Shown: in pieces, positions 17,092-24,880 of the stretch
Layout: each line of letters begins with the position of its first letter
Numbering within the stretch: position 1 is the first letter of the stretch
Source of the DNA: an uncultured Bacteroidales bacterium
GTDB lineage: Bacteria > Bacteroidota > Bacteroidia > Bacteroidales > Marinilabiliaceae
Direction of reading: 5' to 3'
DNA: 64,000 nucleotides
NCBI GenBank assembly: GCA_937892095.1
Contig: CALAVC010000224.1
Span: 54,366 to 118,365 of the forward strand
The notes under the pieces: model-generated
What the model was told of the DNA's origin: nothing
The model's database searches: none
Seen by the model: the letters and a program-made list of their open reading frames with translations, nothing else
Made by a program: the position numbers and the translations under genes

Positions 17092-17914
17092 GAAAGTATT
17101 GCTTGTTTGGGGGGGTCTGATGTGTCTTGAGGGTGCAAAAGCCCAAGAGGTTGACTATCCGTGTAGTAGCAATATTGCAGATGGAAAATATGAAAAGGCC
17201 GAGAAGAAAATATTTAAAGCCCTGCAAAAAGAGCCAGACGCAACGGTGTATTTTGCAGCATATATGTTATATGCACAGGTGGCATACCCATCCTACGATG
17301 TCGAAAAGGCTTATGACTATCTGGAAAAAAGTCGTGAGGCTTATGGCTCGTCCGAAGAAAAACGACAAGTCAAGTTGCAAAAACATGGTTATTCGACAAC
17401 GCTATACGATGTCGAAGCCGAAAAAATATGTCAGTCGGCTCTCGACCTTGCCGACCAAGCAAAGACAGTCGATGCATACGAGCATTACTTGACACACTAC
17501 AAGCGAGCCACCGAAAATCAGCATAAAACGGCCACTAACAGTCGAAACGCACTAATCTTTGAGAATGTTGTCAGTGTCAATACAGTCGAGGAATATGAGC
17601 GTTTTATAAAGAAATATCCTATGGCTCTCGAAGTGCCACGAGCCAAAATGCTTCGCAACAAGAAAGCCTACGAAGAGGCCGATCTGGTTGGCACTGTGGC
17701 GGCATACAAAGAGTTTGTGAGTCGCTATCCACAAGCCACCGAATGTGGGCAAGCTATGTCCAAGATATACAAACTCGAATATGATTCGACCACGAAGCAA
17801 AATGTCGAGCAGTTGTCCACAATTGGCTATGGACAAAGTCGACCAGCTGCAAACAACAACACTGCCGATGGTCGCAAGAAGAATAGACGTGTAGAAATAA
17901 AGTTTATCAAGTAG
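17084..17914 (+). CDS. Secreted TPR-like protein ending in a truncated OmpA-like domain
   Basis: 276 residues with a signal peptide (ends GAKA before QEVDY). Residues about 25-220 are helical repeats (DGKYEKAEKKIFKALQKEP, YERFIKKYPMALEVPRAK, YKEFVSRYPQATE), TPR/Sel1-like. The last 35 residues, GYGQSRPAANNNTADGRKKN followed by RRVEIKF, are exactly the C-terminal tail of an OmpA/MotB domain, yet the first two thirds of that domain, with its peptidoglycan-binding Asp and Arg, are missing. It may be an internal deletion product or a deliberately short tail. It is coupled to the protease-like gene and converges with the glycosyltransferase gene, with a 4-bp gap. Confidence 0.7.
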   Translation: MNKKVLLVWGGLMCLEGAKAQEVDYPCSSNIADGKYEKAEKKIFKALQKEPDATVYFAAYMLYAQVAYPSYDVEKAYDYLEKSREAYGSSEEKRQVKLQKHGYSTTLYDVEAEKICQSALDLADQAKTVDAYEHYLTHYKRATENQHKTATNSRNALIFENVVSVNTVEEYERFIKKYPMALEVPRAKMLRNKKAYEEADLVGTVAAYKEFVSRYPQATECGQAMSKIYKLEYDSTTKQNVEQLSTIGYGQSRPAANNNTADGRKKNRRVEIKFIK

Positions 17915-17918
17915 AGTC

Positions 17919-18677
17919 TTAAAACCAACCCTTGCGCAACCAAAAAATGAAGAAACGTATGGCAATGGGTATGTGGTGTGCCACTGTGCTGAGTAGCCCA
18001 TAGTGTGTGCGCATGATGGCAAAGCGTTCGCGAAGCGAGCGTGCAATGTTGTGTTTTGTCATGCCTCCGTCAAGAAAGCGCGACAGAGTCTGCTGACTGT
18101 TGCAAACAACTTTTGCCGACTGCAATATTCGCACGCACCAATCAAAGTCTGCCGAAAAATGGTAACGTGTGTCGTATTGTGGGCATAAGCTTCGTCGCGC
18201 GACGAAAGACTGATGGCTGACCAACATCCCTCGTTTGAAGTCGCGCCACGTAAGCGCTTCTGGGGGCGACAGCCTGCGCTGACCAATGGGCTTCCCGTCG
18301 TCGCCGACTATTAGCGTGTCGCCATAAACGACGTCGGCATCTTCGCTATCAATAATGTCCAATATATGTTTAGCAGTGTCGGCATCGTATAGTTCATCGC
18401 CAGCGTTGATAAACCATACGTAGTCTTGCGAAGCCATGTTAAGACCCTTGTTCATGGCATCGTATATGCCATTGTCGGCTTCGCTAACAGATTGTCGGCG
18501 CAAGCCCTCGGGCGACTCATGTGCCAACACAATCTGCATAGTCTGGTCGGTCGACAGTCCGTCGACTATTATGTGTTCTATCAGTTGGCGAGCCGACTGC
18601 ATGTCTACCGAACGCAATGTACGCTCTATTGTGCTTTGAGCGTTGCGCACCACAGTTATTATCGAAATGCCTCTCAT
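17919..18677 (-). CDS. Family 2 glycosyltransferase
   Basis: 252 residues, GT-A type: ISIITVVRNAQSTIERTLRSV at the start, then ADNGIYDAMNKGL and the metal-binding-like FINAGDELYD (about residues 88-97), as in WcaA/WcaE-type transferases. It should add a sugar in the cytoplasm to an exopolysaccharide or lipid-linked glycan; donor and acceptor cannot be inferred. Its start overlaps the stop of the upstream GT4 gene by 4 bp (ATGA), so the two are coupled. Confidence 0.88.
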   Translation of the reverse strand: MRGISIITVVRNAQSTIERTLRSVDMQSARQLIEHIIVDGLSTDQTMQIVLAHESPEGLRRQSVSEADNGIYDAMNKGLNMASQDYVWFINAGDELYDADTAKHILDIIDSEDADVVYGDTLIVGDDGKPIGQRRLSPPEALTWRDFKRGMLVSHQSFVARRSLCPQYDTRYHFSADFDWCVRILQSAKVVCNSQQTLSRFLDGGMTKHNIARSLRERFAIMRTHYGLLSTVAHHIPIAIRFFIFWLRKGWF

Positions 18678-19948
18678 TGTCTGTTGGCAAGTGCTGTCCT
18701 ATACGTGCTGATGTACTGCTTTGCTACAATCTTTTCGTCGTAGAGCGAATAGGCGTATTCGCTAATTTCTTTTTGCCTTGCAGAAAAACCCATCAAAAGT
18801 GTCGACACTATGCCATTGGCAAGCGATAGTGAGTTTTTGACTTCGGCCATGTAGCCCACTTTCTCATGTTCCACCATTTCGGGCACTCCACCTATTCGAA
18901 AGCCTACAACAGGAGTGCCACACGCAAGACTTTCCATGACCGTATTGGGCAAATTGTCTTGTAGGCTTGGCAACACAAACGCATCAGCAGCGTTGTATAG
19001 GTTGACAAGTGTCTGCCTATCGCGCACAAAGTCGAACGAGTGTACGCGAAACGAGTGTCCATCGTCTTGCAGCTTACCTCCTTTCACCTTGCCAAAGACA
19101 ACAAGTTCTATTTGTTGAGCTATGAGTGGAAAACTATCGCTAATTATGCGAAGAGCTTCGCTCAAGTAGCGATAGCCTTTGCGAATATCGCTTAGTTTGG
19201 CAGCTCCAAAAAGCAGAAGCTTTTTGTCGGTAGGCAAGCCAAGTGCCATTCGACATGCGCTTTTGTCGCGTGGGCAAAACACGTCGCGTTCTATTGGGTT
19301 CGGGATAACCACACACTTCTTGTGGCGGAAAAGCACAGAGCCACTTGCGCATGAGCACAACCAGTGTGAACAGGCCACAAGCGTCAGGTTGGCATTTCCG
19401 TACACACTTTTTTTCTGCTGAAAAATTTGTTGCGAAAGGTCGGTTTTCGAAGGGTTGCGTAGTAGCGGACAATAGCCACAATGCTCTGCATATTCAAGGC
19501 AAGAGCCTGCGTAGTGGCAACCGCCGCTAAATGCCCACATGTCGTGAAGTGTCCAGACAACAGGCTTGCCCAACTCAAAAAGCTTTTGCAGACCTTGCAT
19601 AGACAAGTATCCCTGATTTATCCAGTGTAGATGAATTATGTCTGCATCTTGCACAAGTGGATGCTGACTGATGTCCAGTCCTGTGTTGGCAATAGAAAAA
19701 TTGTAGCGCATAGACAGTGAGCGCTCCGACGGCAATATGGTTAGCCTCTCGCCCACAAATCGTCCAAAGGCTTTAATTTGTGCCAATCGTCCGCTTTCGG
19801 CCTCTACAATGTTTGTCCCATTACTCTTCTTATGCTCAACAAGCATGTACGAGTCTATGCCTTCTTTCAAGAGTGCATTATGCAGTCGGTGAGCCGCCAC
19901 TGAGGCCCCTCCACCAGTGTCTGTCTTGTTTATGTGTACGACTTTCAT
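18674..19948 (-). CDS. Family 4 glycosyltransferase
   Basis: 424 residues, GT-B fold. The N-terminal GGGASVAAHRLHNAL and the C-terminal donor site AFVLPSLQDNLPNTVMESLA followed by GTPVVGFRIGGVPEMV are GT4 hallmarks. The N-terminal half resembles exopolysaccharide transferases annotated WcaC-like, including a Cys-rich CHYAGSCLEYAEHCGYCPLL loop (about 142-162) that may bind a metal. It heads a two-gene operon with the GT2 gene. A near-perfect promoter lies just upstream (19956-19987), leaving almost no untranslated leader. Confidence 0.9.
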   Translation of the reverse strand: MKVVHINKTDTGGGASVAAHRLHNALLKEGIDSYMLVEHKKSNGTNIVEAESGRLAQIKAFGRFVGERLTILPSERSLSMRYNFSIANTGLDISQHPLVQDADIIHLHWINQGYLSMQGLQKLFELGKPVVWTLHDMWAFSGGCHYAGSCLEYAEHCGYCPLLRNPSKTDLSQQIFQQKKSVYGNANLTLVACSHWLCSCASGSVLFRHKKCVVIPNPIERDVFCPRDKSACRMALGLPTDKKLLLFGAAKLSDIRKGYRYLSEALRIISDSFPLIAQQIELVVFGKVKGGKLQDDGHSFRVHSFDFVRDRQTLVNLYNAADAFVLPSLQDNLPNTVMESLACGTPVVGFRIGGVPEMVEHEKVGYMAEVKNSLSLANGIVSTLLMGFSARQKEISEYAYSLYDEKIVAKQYISTYRTALANRQ

Positions 19949-19955
19949 ACTCTTC

Positions 19956-19987
19956 CAAAGATACTGTTTTCTGAACCTTATATCAAA
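19956..19987 (-). promoter_or_regulatory. Bacteroidota-type promoter for the GT4-GT2 operon
   Basis: On the minus strand TTTG (19987-19984), a 20-nt spacer, then TATCTTTG (19963-19956) match the -33/-7 consensus with the same spacing as the tRNA promoter in this window. The start codon at 19948 is only 7 bp past the -7 box, so transcription should begin at or within a few bases of the ATG. Confidence 0.65.
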
Positions 19988-19996
19988 AATATGCCG

Positions 19997-20004
19997 TAAC
20001 TTTG
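19997..20004 (+). promoter_or_regulatory. Candidate -7 box (TAACTTTG) for thiSEG
   Basis: TAACTTTG matches TAnnTTTG and would give a leader of about 40 nt before the thiS ATG. The -33 element is weak (TTTTCTG at 19967-19973). It overlaps the upstream end of the divergent GT4 promoter. The leader is too short for a TPP riboswitch and lacks its conserved boxes. Confidence 0.5.
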
Positions 20005-20052
20005 GACGTTGCGCAAGCCTTTTGCGCCCTTATACATCAACACGCAGTTCTT

Positions 20053-20250
20053 ATGATAGTCTACGTTAACGACAAGCCCACCGAACTGCTCGGAAAGACG
20101 GTGGCCGACCTTGTAGAAGAACTACACTTACCACAGACGGGCATTGCTGTGGCCAAAGGACAAGACATCGTGCCACGCCCCGATTGGGCACAAACTTTTC
20201 TTAGCGAAGGCGATCGCCTCATTGTTATTCGTGCCGCAAGTGGTGGGTAA
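20053..20250 (+). CDS. thiS: Sulfur carrier protein ThiS
   Basis: 65 residues from MIVYVNDKPTELLG, ending in the essential Gly-Gly (RAASGG). ThiS carries sulfur as a C-terminal thiocarboxylate for formation of the thiamine thiazole ring. The open frame extends back to 20002, but the ATG at 20053 gives the standard ThiS length and ubiquitin-like fold start. It is followed after 5 bp by thiE, then thiG. Confidence 0.92.
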   Translation: MIVYVNDKPTELLGKTVADLVEELHLPQTGIAVAKGQDIVPRPDWAQTFLSEGDRLIVIRAASGG

Positions 20251-20255
20251 GAGAT

Positions 20256-20909
20256 ATGTTAGATAAGAAACATCTACAAAATTTTGGTCTGCAGTTCATC
20301 ACGCATTCACCCGTTGCAAGAGAGTGTGTCGAACAGGCAGAAGCCGTACTTCGGGGTGGTTGCCTTTGGGTGCAATTGCGCATGAAAGATGCCGACGCCG
20401 ACACTCTTATCGACACTGCCAAGCGTATTGCACCTATGTGTAAAGATGCTGGAGCAACATTTATTGTCGATGACAACATAGACGCGTGTCTTGCAGCAAA
20501 TGCCGATGGTGTCCATTTGGGCAAAAATGACACTCACCCAAGTGTGGCACGTCAGATGCTCGGAGCCAATAAGATAATTGGTGGCACATGCAATACGGCA
20601 GAAGATGTCATCAGCATTGCACCTTATGTCGACTACGTTGGCTGCGGACCATTTAAGTTTACAACCACCAAGAAAAACCTTTCGCCAGTACTTGGTCTCG
20701 ATGGCTATCGCAATCTGACGTGGCAAGTGCGTAGCAATGGCGTAAACGTTCCAATAGTTGCCATAGGTGGCATAACAGTTGCCGATATTGACGACATTCT
20801 CAGTTGCGGACCCAATGGCATAGCTCTCAGTGGCGAGATAATACGCTCTGCCGACATGACGCAAAAGACAGCAGAAATAATAGACAAGATTAACCGACAC
20901 AACAAATGA
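20256..20909 (+). CDS. thiE: Thiamine-phosphate synthase
   Basis: 217 residues, TIM-barrel. ThiE motifs are present: [10 protein letters not shown] near residue 34, [20 protein letters not shown] near 70-89, [15 protein letters not shown] near 126-140, and [15 protein letters not shown] near the end. It joins the thiazole and HMP-pyrophosphate halves into thiamine phosphate. The first turn has VQLRMK where most ThiE have VQLREK. It is coupled to thiG by a 4-bp overlap. Confidence 0.92.
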   Translation: MLDKKHLQNFGLQFITHSPVARECVEQAEAVLRGGCLWVQLRMKDADADTLIDTAKRIAPMCKDAGATFIVDDNIDACLAANADGVHLGKNDTHPSVARQMLGANKIIGGTCNTAEDVISIAPYVDYVGCGPFKFTTTKKNLSPVLGLDGYRNLTWQVRSNGVNVPIVAIGGITVADIDDILSCGPNGIALSGEIIRSADMTQKTAEIIDKINRHNK

Positions 20910-21682
20910 GTACAGACATACTTACCATAGCCGGCAAGCAATTTAGCAGTCGCCTATTTCTTGGCACCGGCAAGTTTAGTAGCAACGACCTAATGAGTAA
21001 AGCCATCGTAGCTTCGCAAAGCCAGATGGTTACCGTGGCCATGAAGCGTATCGACATGTCCAACCCACAAGACGACATGTTGCGCCACATCACCTCAGTC
21101 GGAGAACTACAATTGTTGCCCAATACGAGCGGAGTACGCACCGCCGAAGAAGCCATCTTTGCAGCCAAGCTTTCGCGTGAAGCCTTTGGCACCAATTGGC
21201 TCAAACTCGAGATTCATCCCGACCCTCGCCACTTGCTCCCCGACCCCATCGAAACTCTTCGTGCAACCGAAGAACTCGTCAAGCTTGGCTTCGTTGTGCT
21301 ACCCTATTGTCAGGCCGACCCAGTCCTCTGTCGTAGACTCGAAGAAGCTGGTGCAGCCACCGTTATGCCCTTGGCAGCTCCAATTGGCACCAACAAGGGC
21401 CTGCGCACTGCCGACTTCTTAAGCCTCATCATAGAGCAATCGTCGGTGCCAATAGTTGTCGATGCTGGTATAGGCGCACCAAGTCATGCCGCAGCAGCCA
21501 TGGAAATGGGTGCCGATGCCGTACTTGTCAACACCGCCATTGCTGTTGCTGCCGACCCTCAGAGCATGGCCGATGCTTTCCGCATGGCAGTCATAGCTGG
21601 GCGTCAGGCCTACCTTTCGGGGCTTGGGGCAGTAAGCGATGTCGCCGAAGCCAGTAGCCCACTAACCTCTTTCCTCGCCTAA
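20906..21682 (+). CDS. thiG: Thiazole synthase
   Basis: 258 residues. The start [18 protein letters not shown], the lysine-containing [34 protein letters not shown] and [20 protein letters not shown] are standard ThiG. It condenses deoxyxylulose phosphate, ThiS thiocarboxylate and dehydroglycine into the thiazole. The dehydroglycine enzyme (ThiH or ThiO) and ThiC are not in this window, although Bacteroidales often keep them in the same operon. Confidence 0.95.
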   Translation: MSTDILTIAGKQFSSRLFLGTGKFSSNDLMSKAIVASQSQMVTVAMKRIDMSNPQDDMLRHITSVGELQLLPNTSGVRTAEEAIFAAKLSREAFGTNWLKLEIHPDPRHLLPDPIETLRATEELVKLGFVVLPYCQADPVLCRRLEEAGAATVMPLAAPIGTNKGLRTADFLSLIIEQSSVPIVVDAGIGAPSHAAAAMEMGADAVLVNTAIAVAADPQSMADAFRMAVIAGRQAYLSGLGAVSDVAEASSPLTSFLA

Positions 21683-21686
21683 AACT

Positions 21687-22397
21687 ATGGCCTTCGACAT
21701 ACACAATCTGCTCGAAAAGACCGACAGTTGGATGGCTCGTCATTGGCGTGCTTGCTTGCTGACTATGTTAGGCATAGTGGCCATGCAACAGTGTACCATT
21801 AGCAGCCTACAATATCGGCTCGAACGCTACTCTGCCGTGGTCGGTCAGCCTGTTGCACACGAAGACTCTGTCGCTAACAGTATAGTGTCAGTCCCTGCCG
21901 ACAATGTCTCGGACTCCGTAGACGTCTCGACCATCGACACAACCTCAGCCGATGAGTCTTTAGGAAAGCATAGCAACTTGCCTTTCTTTGCCTTTCTGCT
22001 TGTCGTGGGCATAGCTGTCTACGTTGTGTGGTATAGTCGGCGCAATGCACTCTACCCCATAGGACTATGGGTCGGTGGGCGTCTTCGTCAAGCGCCCGAT
22101 GGCACCATATTTTTCAGTATGAAAGTTAAAAATCGCTCGACGAAAGAAGTTGAGGTCAACGAACCCATCATCAATTTCAAGAGCCGAAGCAACCTCCGTA
22201 AGTTCAGAGCTGCTGTGCCCTCAATACCCATTGTCATGCAAGCTGGTACAACATTTGAAACACAAATAAGTCTCAACGGACTCATTGAGCGCAATCCTGA
22301 ACTTATGCAAGCCTATGCCGTCAGTCTGACCATATCGACCAATGGCAGACGGCACTCTACGCCGCCAAGCTTCATTCGCTTTAAAGAAAAAGCATAA
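21687..22397 (+). CDS. Hypothetical protein with two membrane helices
   Basis: 236 residues, starting 4 bp after thiG. One hydrophobic helix lies at about 19-38 (RACLLTMLGIVAMQQCTISS) and a second at about 96-113 (FFAFLLVVGIAVYVVWYS); between them is an acidic, Ser/Val/Asp-rich low-complexity linker, probably periplasmic. The C-terminal 120 residues form a beta-rich domain (IFFSMKVKNRSTKEVEVNEP, then QAGTTFETQISLNGL) that reads like an Ig-like or LEA-type fold facing the cytoplasm. I do not recognise the family. Its place behind thiG is probably incidental to thiamine. Confidence 0.6.
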   Translation: MAFDIHNLLEKTDSWMARHWRACLLTMLGIVAMQQCTISSLQYRLERYSAVVGQPVAHEDSVANSIVSVPADNVSDSVDVSTIDTTSADESLGKHSNLPFFAFLLVVGIAVYVVWYSRRNALYPIGLWVGGRLRQAPDGTIFFSMKVKNRSTKEVEVNEPIINFKSRSNLRKFRAAVPSIPIVMQAGTTFETQISLNGLIERNPELMQAYAVSLTISTNGRRHSTPPSFIRFKEKA

Positions 22398-22419
22398 GAG
22401 CTGTCCTTACACTAAAAAT

Positions 22420-22460
22420 ATAGCGGAAGTACTCCTATTGAGTGCTTCCGCTATGTTTTT
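22420..22460. terminator. Rho-independent terminator after the thiSEG run
   Basis: A 15-bp stem with one G-T position (22420-22434 with 22440-22454), 5-nt loop, followed by GTTTTT. An A-run on the left makes it potentially bidirectional. Confidence 0.85.
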
Positions 22461-22478
22461 GGCACGTATATTGCCAAA

Positions 22479-22514
22479 TAAAAAAGCGAGCGGCGTTTCA
22501 CAACGTCTCTCGCT
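22479..22514 (-). terminator. Second, minus-strand terminator-like hairpin with no minus-strand gene upstream
   Basis: AGCGAG-rich 13-bp stem with two mismatches (22485-22497 with 22502-22514), 4-nt loop. In minus-strand RNA it is followed by a run of six U, the layout of a rho-independent terminator. No protein gene is seen on the minus strand upstream of it (22515-22879). Confidence 0.5.
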
Positions 22515-22810
22515 CCGTGAAATTAATCACCAAACACACTTATCAACTAATCAACGAAAAAACTATTCCATTGTTTTCTGTATCCTAATACGCCACAAAC
22601 ATTCATAAGGTTACAGTGAGAAATAAACTTTTTTCATAAATATGTTTTCTGTCTCTTTGAGTACAAGTTTATCTTGTCTGTTAAATGATAGTATATCAGC
22701 AGTTTACCGTTGGTCGACCAAGTCTATGTAAGATAGTCTCGTAATGACGCTAAAAATGCGTCTGCATAACTATTTCGACGCTAAAAAGATTTTTCTAACG
22801 TAGAATGTGG
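22515..22810. other. A+T-rich intergenic stretch upstream of fabH with an 11-bp direct repeat
   Basis: I find no credible protein gene here; the longest plus-strand frame is about 29 codons without homology I know. GACGCTAAAAA occurs twice (22746-22756 and 22777-22787), 31 bp apart and just upstream of the fabH -7 box, possibly a regulator site. rpmF, which often precedes fabH in related genomes, is not present. Confidence 0.4.
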
Positions 22811-22818
22811 TAAATTTG
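22811..22818 (+). promoter_or_regulatory. Candidate -7 box (TAAATTTG) for fabH
   Basis: TAAATTTG fits TAnnTTTG exactly and lies 61 bp upstream of the fabH ATG; a TTTT-rich stretch at 22790-22794 is a poor -33 candidate. Confidence 0.5.
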
Positions 22819-22879
22819 TCCCCCGATTGTGTAAAAGAAAAAACATATCACCATTTTCATATAAAACCCTTAGCAAATA

Positions 22880-23866
22880 ATGTCACAGACCAATGCAGTC
22901 ATCACGGGTATAGGTGCCTACACACCAGAGTACAGACTCACCAACGATGAACTCAGTCGTATGGTAGACACCAACGATGAGTGGATAATGACCCGCGTAG
23001 GCATCAAAGAACGCCGCATTCAAAAAGATGAAAAAGCAGCCTCCGACATGGGCGTAGAAGCCGTGCGCGACTTGGTTCGCAAGACAGGTCTAAACCTCGA
23101 CGAGGTCGACTTGCTCGTTTGCACCACCGTAACTGGCGACGCACCCGTACCTTCCACGGCTGCCATAATCTGTGGCAAGCTCGACATGCACAAAGCTTTG
23201 GCTTTCGACATCAATGGTGCTTGCTCTGGTTTTCTCTATGGGCTCGACCTCGTTAGCCAATACATCAAAGCTGGCTCGAAAAAGAAAATCATTCTTGTCA
23301 GCACCGAAAAAATGTCGTCCATAGTAGACTATACCGATCGCACCACGTGCGTACTCTTTGGCGATGCTGCCACAGCCGTACTCGTTGAGCCTACATCTGA
23401 AAATGTAGGTGTGATGGATGCCGACCTACATGCCGACGGCTTCGGGCGCGAATGGCTCAAAGTGCCCGCAGGAGGTTCGGCTATGCCAGCCAGCCACGAG
23501 ACGGTCGAAGGCCATAAGCATTTTATATATCAAGAAGGTAAGCAAGTCTTCCGCTACGCCGTCACCTACATGGCCGATGCTACCGTAGAAGTCATGAAAC
23601 GCAACAACCTTACAGCTGCCGATGTTGCTTGGCTCGTACCCCACCAAGCCAACTTGCGCATAATATCTGCCACAGCAGAGCGCATGGAGCTACCAGCCGA
23701 CAAGGTCATGATAAACATAGAACGCTACGGCAATACCACTTCTGCCACCATACCTCTCTGTCTCTACGAGTGGGAAAAACAACTCAAAAAAGGCGACAAC
23801 CTAATATTGGCAGCCTTTGGTGCAGGGTTTACGTGGGGCACCATGTATATCAAGTGGGGATATTAA
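22880..23866 (+). CDS. fabH: Beta-ketoacyl-ACP synthase III
   Basis: 328 residues. The KAS III triad is complete: Cys in INGACSGFLYG (near residue 114), His in WLVPHQANLRI, Asn in ERYGNTTSATIP; the C-terminal AAFGAGFTWG is also typical. The enzyme starts fatty acid elongation by condensing an acyl-CoA primer with malonyl-ACP; in Bacteroidota it probably accepts branched primers, though that is not visible in the sequence. dusB follows after 9 bp. Confidence 0.95.
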   Translation: MSQTNAVITGIGAYTPEYRLTNDELSRMVDTNDEWIMTRVGIKERRIQKDEKAASDMGVEAVRDLVRKTGLNLDEVDLLVCTTVTGDAPVPSTAAIICGKLDMHKALAFDINGACSGFLYGLDLVSQYIKAGSKKKIILVSTEKMSSIVDYTDRTTCVLFGDAATAVLVEPTSENVGVMDADLHADGFGREWLKVPAGGSAMPASHETVEGHKHFIYQEGKQVFRYAVTYMADATVEVMKRNNLTAADVAWLVPHQANLRIISATAERMELPADKVMINIERYGNTTSATIPLCLYEWEKQLKKGDNLILAAFGAGFTWGTMYIKWGY

Positions 23867-23875
23867 GAAGCATAG

Positions 23876-24880
23876 GTGAAAATAGGTAATCTCGATCTCG
23901 GCACTCAGCCCGTCTTCCTTGCTCCCATGGAAGATGTGACGGATATGCCTTTCCGTAAGCTCTGTCATGCCTACGGAGCCGATATGATGTATACCGAGTT
24001 CGTAAGTGCCGATGCGGTGGTGCGCGACATTAGTAGCACCATGCGCAAGATAGACATCGACCCCACAGAACGTCCTGTGGGAGTACAGATATATGGGCGC
24101 GAAATAGAGCCCATGGTCCGTGCCGCACAAATTGTCGAAGAAAGCAACCCCGACGTTATAGACATAAACTTTGGCTGTCCGGTAAAGAAAATAGCAGGCA
24201 AAGGTGCTGGTGCAGGCATGTTGCGCGACATTCCCAAACTCGTCGAGATGACCCGACAAATTGTCAGGGCTGTACGTCATACTCCCGTAACTGTCAAGAC
24301 GCGCCTCGGTTGGGACGAGAATAGTAAAACAATTGTCGACACAGCCGAAAGACTGCAAGACGTCGGCATAAGTGCACTGACCATACACGGACGCACTCGC
24401 TCACAAATGTATACTGGTCAGGCCGATTGGACACTCATTGGAGCCGTAAAAAACAACCCTCGAATGACTATTCCCATAATAGGCAATGGAGACATTACGT
24501 CGGACGAAGTGGCGCAACAAAAATTTGACACTTACGGAGTCGATGCCATAATGATAGGGCGTGCCGCCATTGGGCATCCATGGATATTCGAGAGCGTCAA
24601 GCACTATTTGCGAACGGGCGAGAAACTTGCCCCGACGAGCGTCAGTGTTCACTGTCAGAGACTTAGCGAGCAGCTACGTCTGACACACGAATGGATAGGC
24701 GATGAAAGACGTGCCATATTACATTTTCGCCGACATTTGGCAGTATCTTTTAAAGGCTTACCAGACTTTCGACAAACAAAAATACGTCTGCTTCGTTCGG
24801 AGAAGATTGACGAAATAAACGTCATGCTAAGCGAAATAGCTACTCGCTACGCCGAAAACATAGAGGAGGCGCATGCATGA
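23876..24880 (+). CDS. dusB: tRNA-dihydrouridine synthase
   Basis: 334 residues, starting with GTG at 23876, nine bases after fabH; MKIGNLDLGTQPVFLAPMED is the natural start. The FMN-binding TIM barrel is shown by FLAPMEDVTDMPFRKL, DINFGCPVKKIAGKGAGAGM (with the catalytic Cys near residue 104), VKTRLGWDE and IHGRTRSQMYTGQADW. A C-terminal helical domain follows. It reduces uridine in the D-loop of tRNA. The next gene overlaps it by 4 bp. Confidence 0.93.
   Translation: MKIGNLDLGTQPVFLAPMEDVTDMPFRKLCHAYGADMMYTEFVSADAVVRDISSTMRKIDIDPTERPVGVQIYGREIEPMVRAAQIVEESNPDVIDINFGCPVKKIAGKGAGAGMLRDIPKLVEMTRQIVRAVRHTPVTVKTRLGWDENSKTIVDTAERLQDVGISALTIHGRTRSQMYTGQADWTLIGAVKNNPRMTIPIIGNGDITSDEVAQQKFDTYGVDAIMIGRAAIGHPWIFESVKHYLRTGEKLAPTSVSVHCQRLSEQLRLTHEWIGDERRAILHFRRHLAVSFKGLPDFRQTKIRLLRSEKIDEINVMLSEIATRYAENIEEAHA

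Noticed and set aside
19949..20052. TPP riboswitch before thiS
   Set aside because: The spacer is about 100 bp shared by two divergent promoters and shows none of the conserved THI-box sequence.
22398..22879. rpmF (ribosomal protein L32) expected before fabH
   Set aside because: No frame encodes the L32 start or its Cys pairs; the stretch is non-coding.
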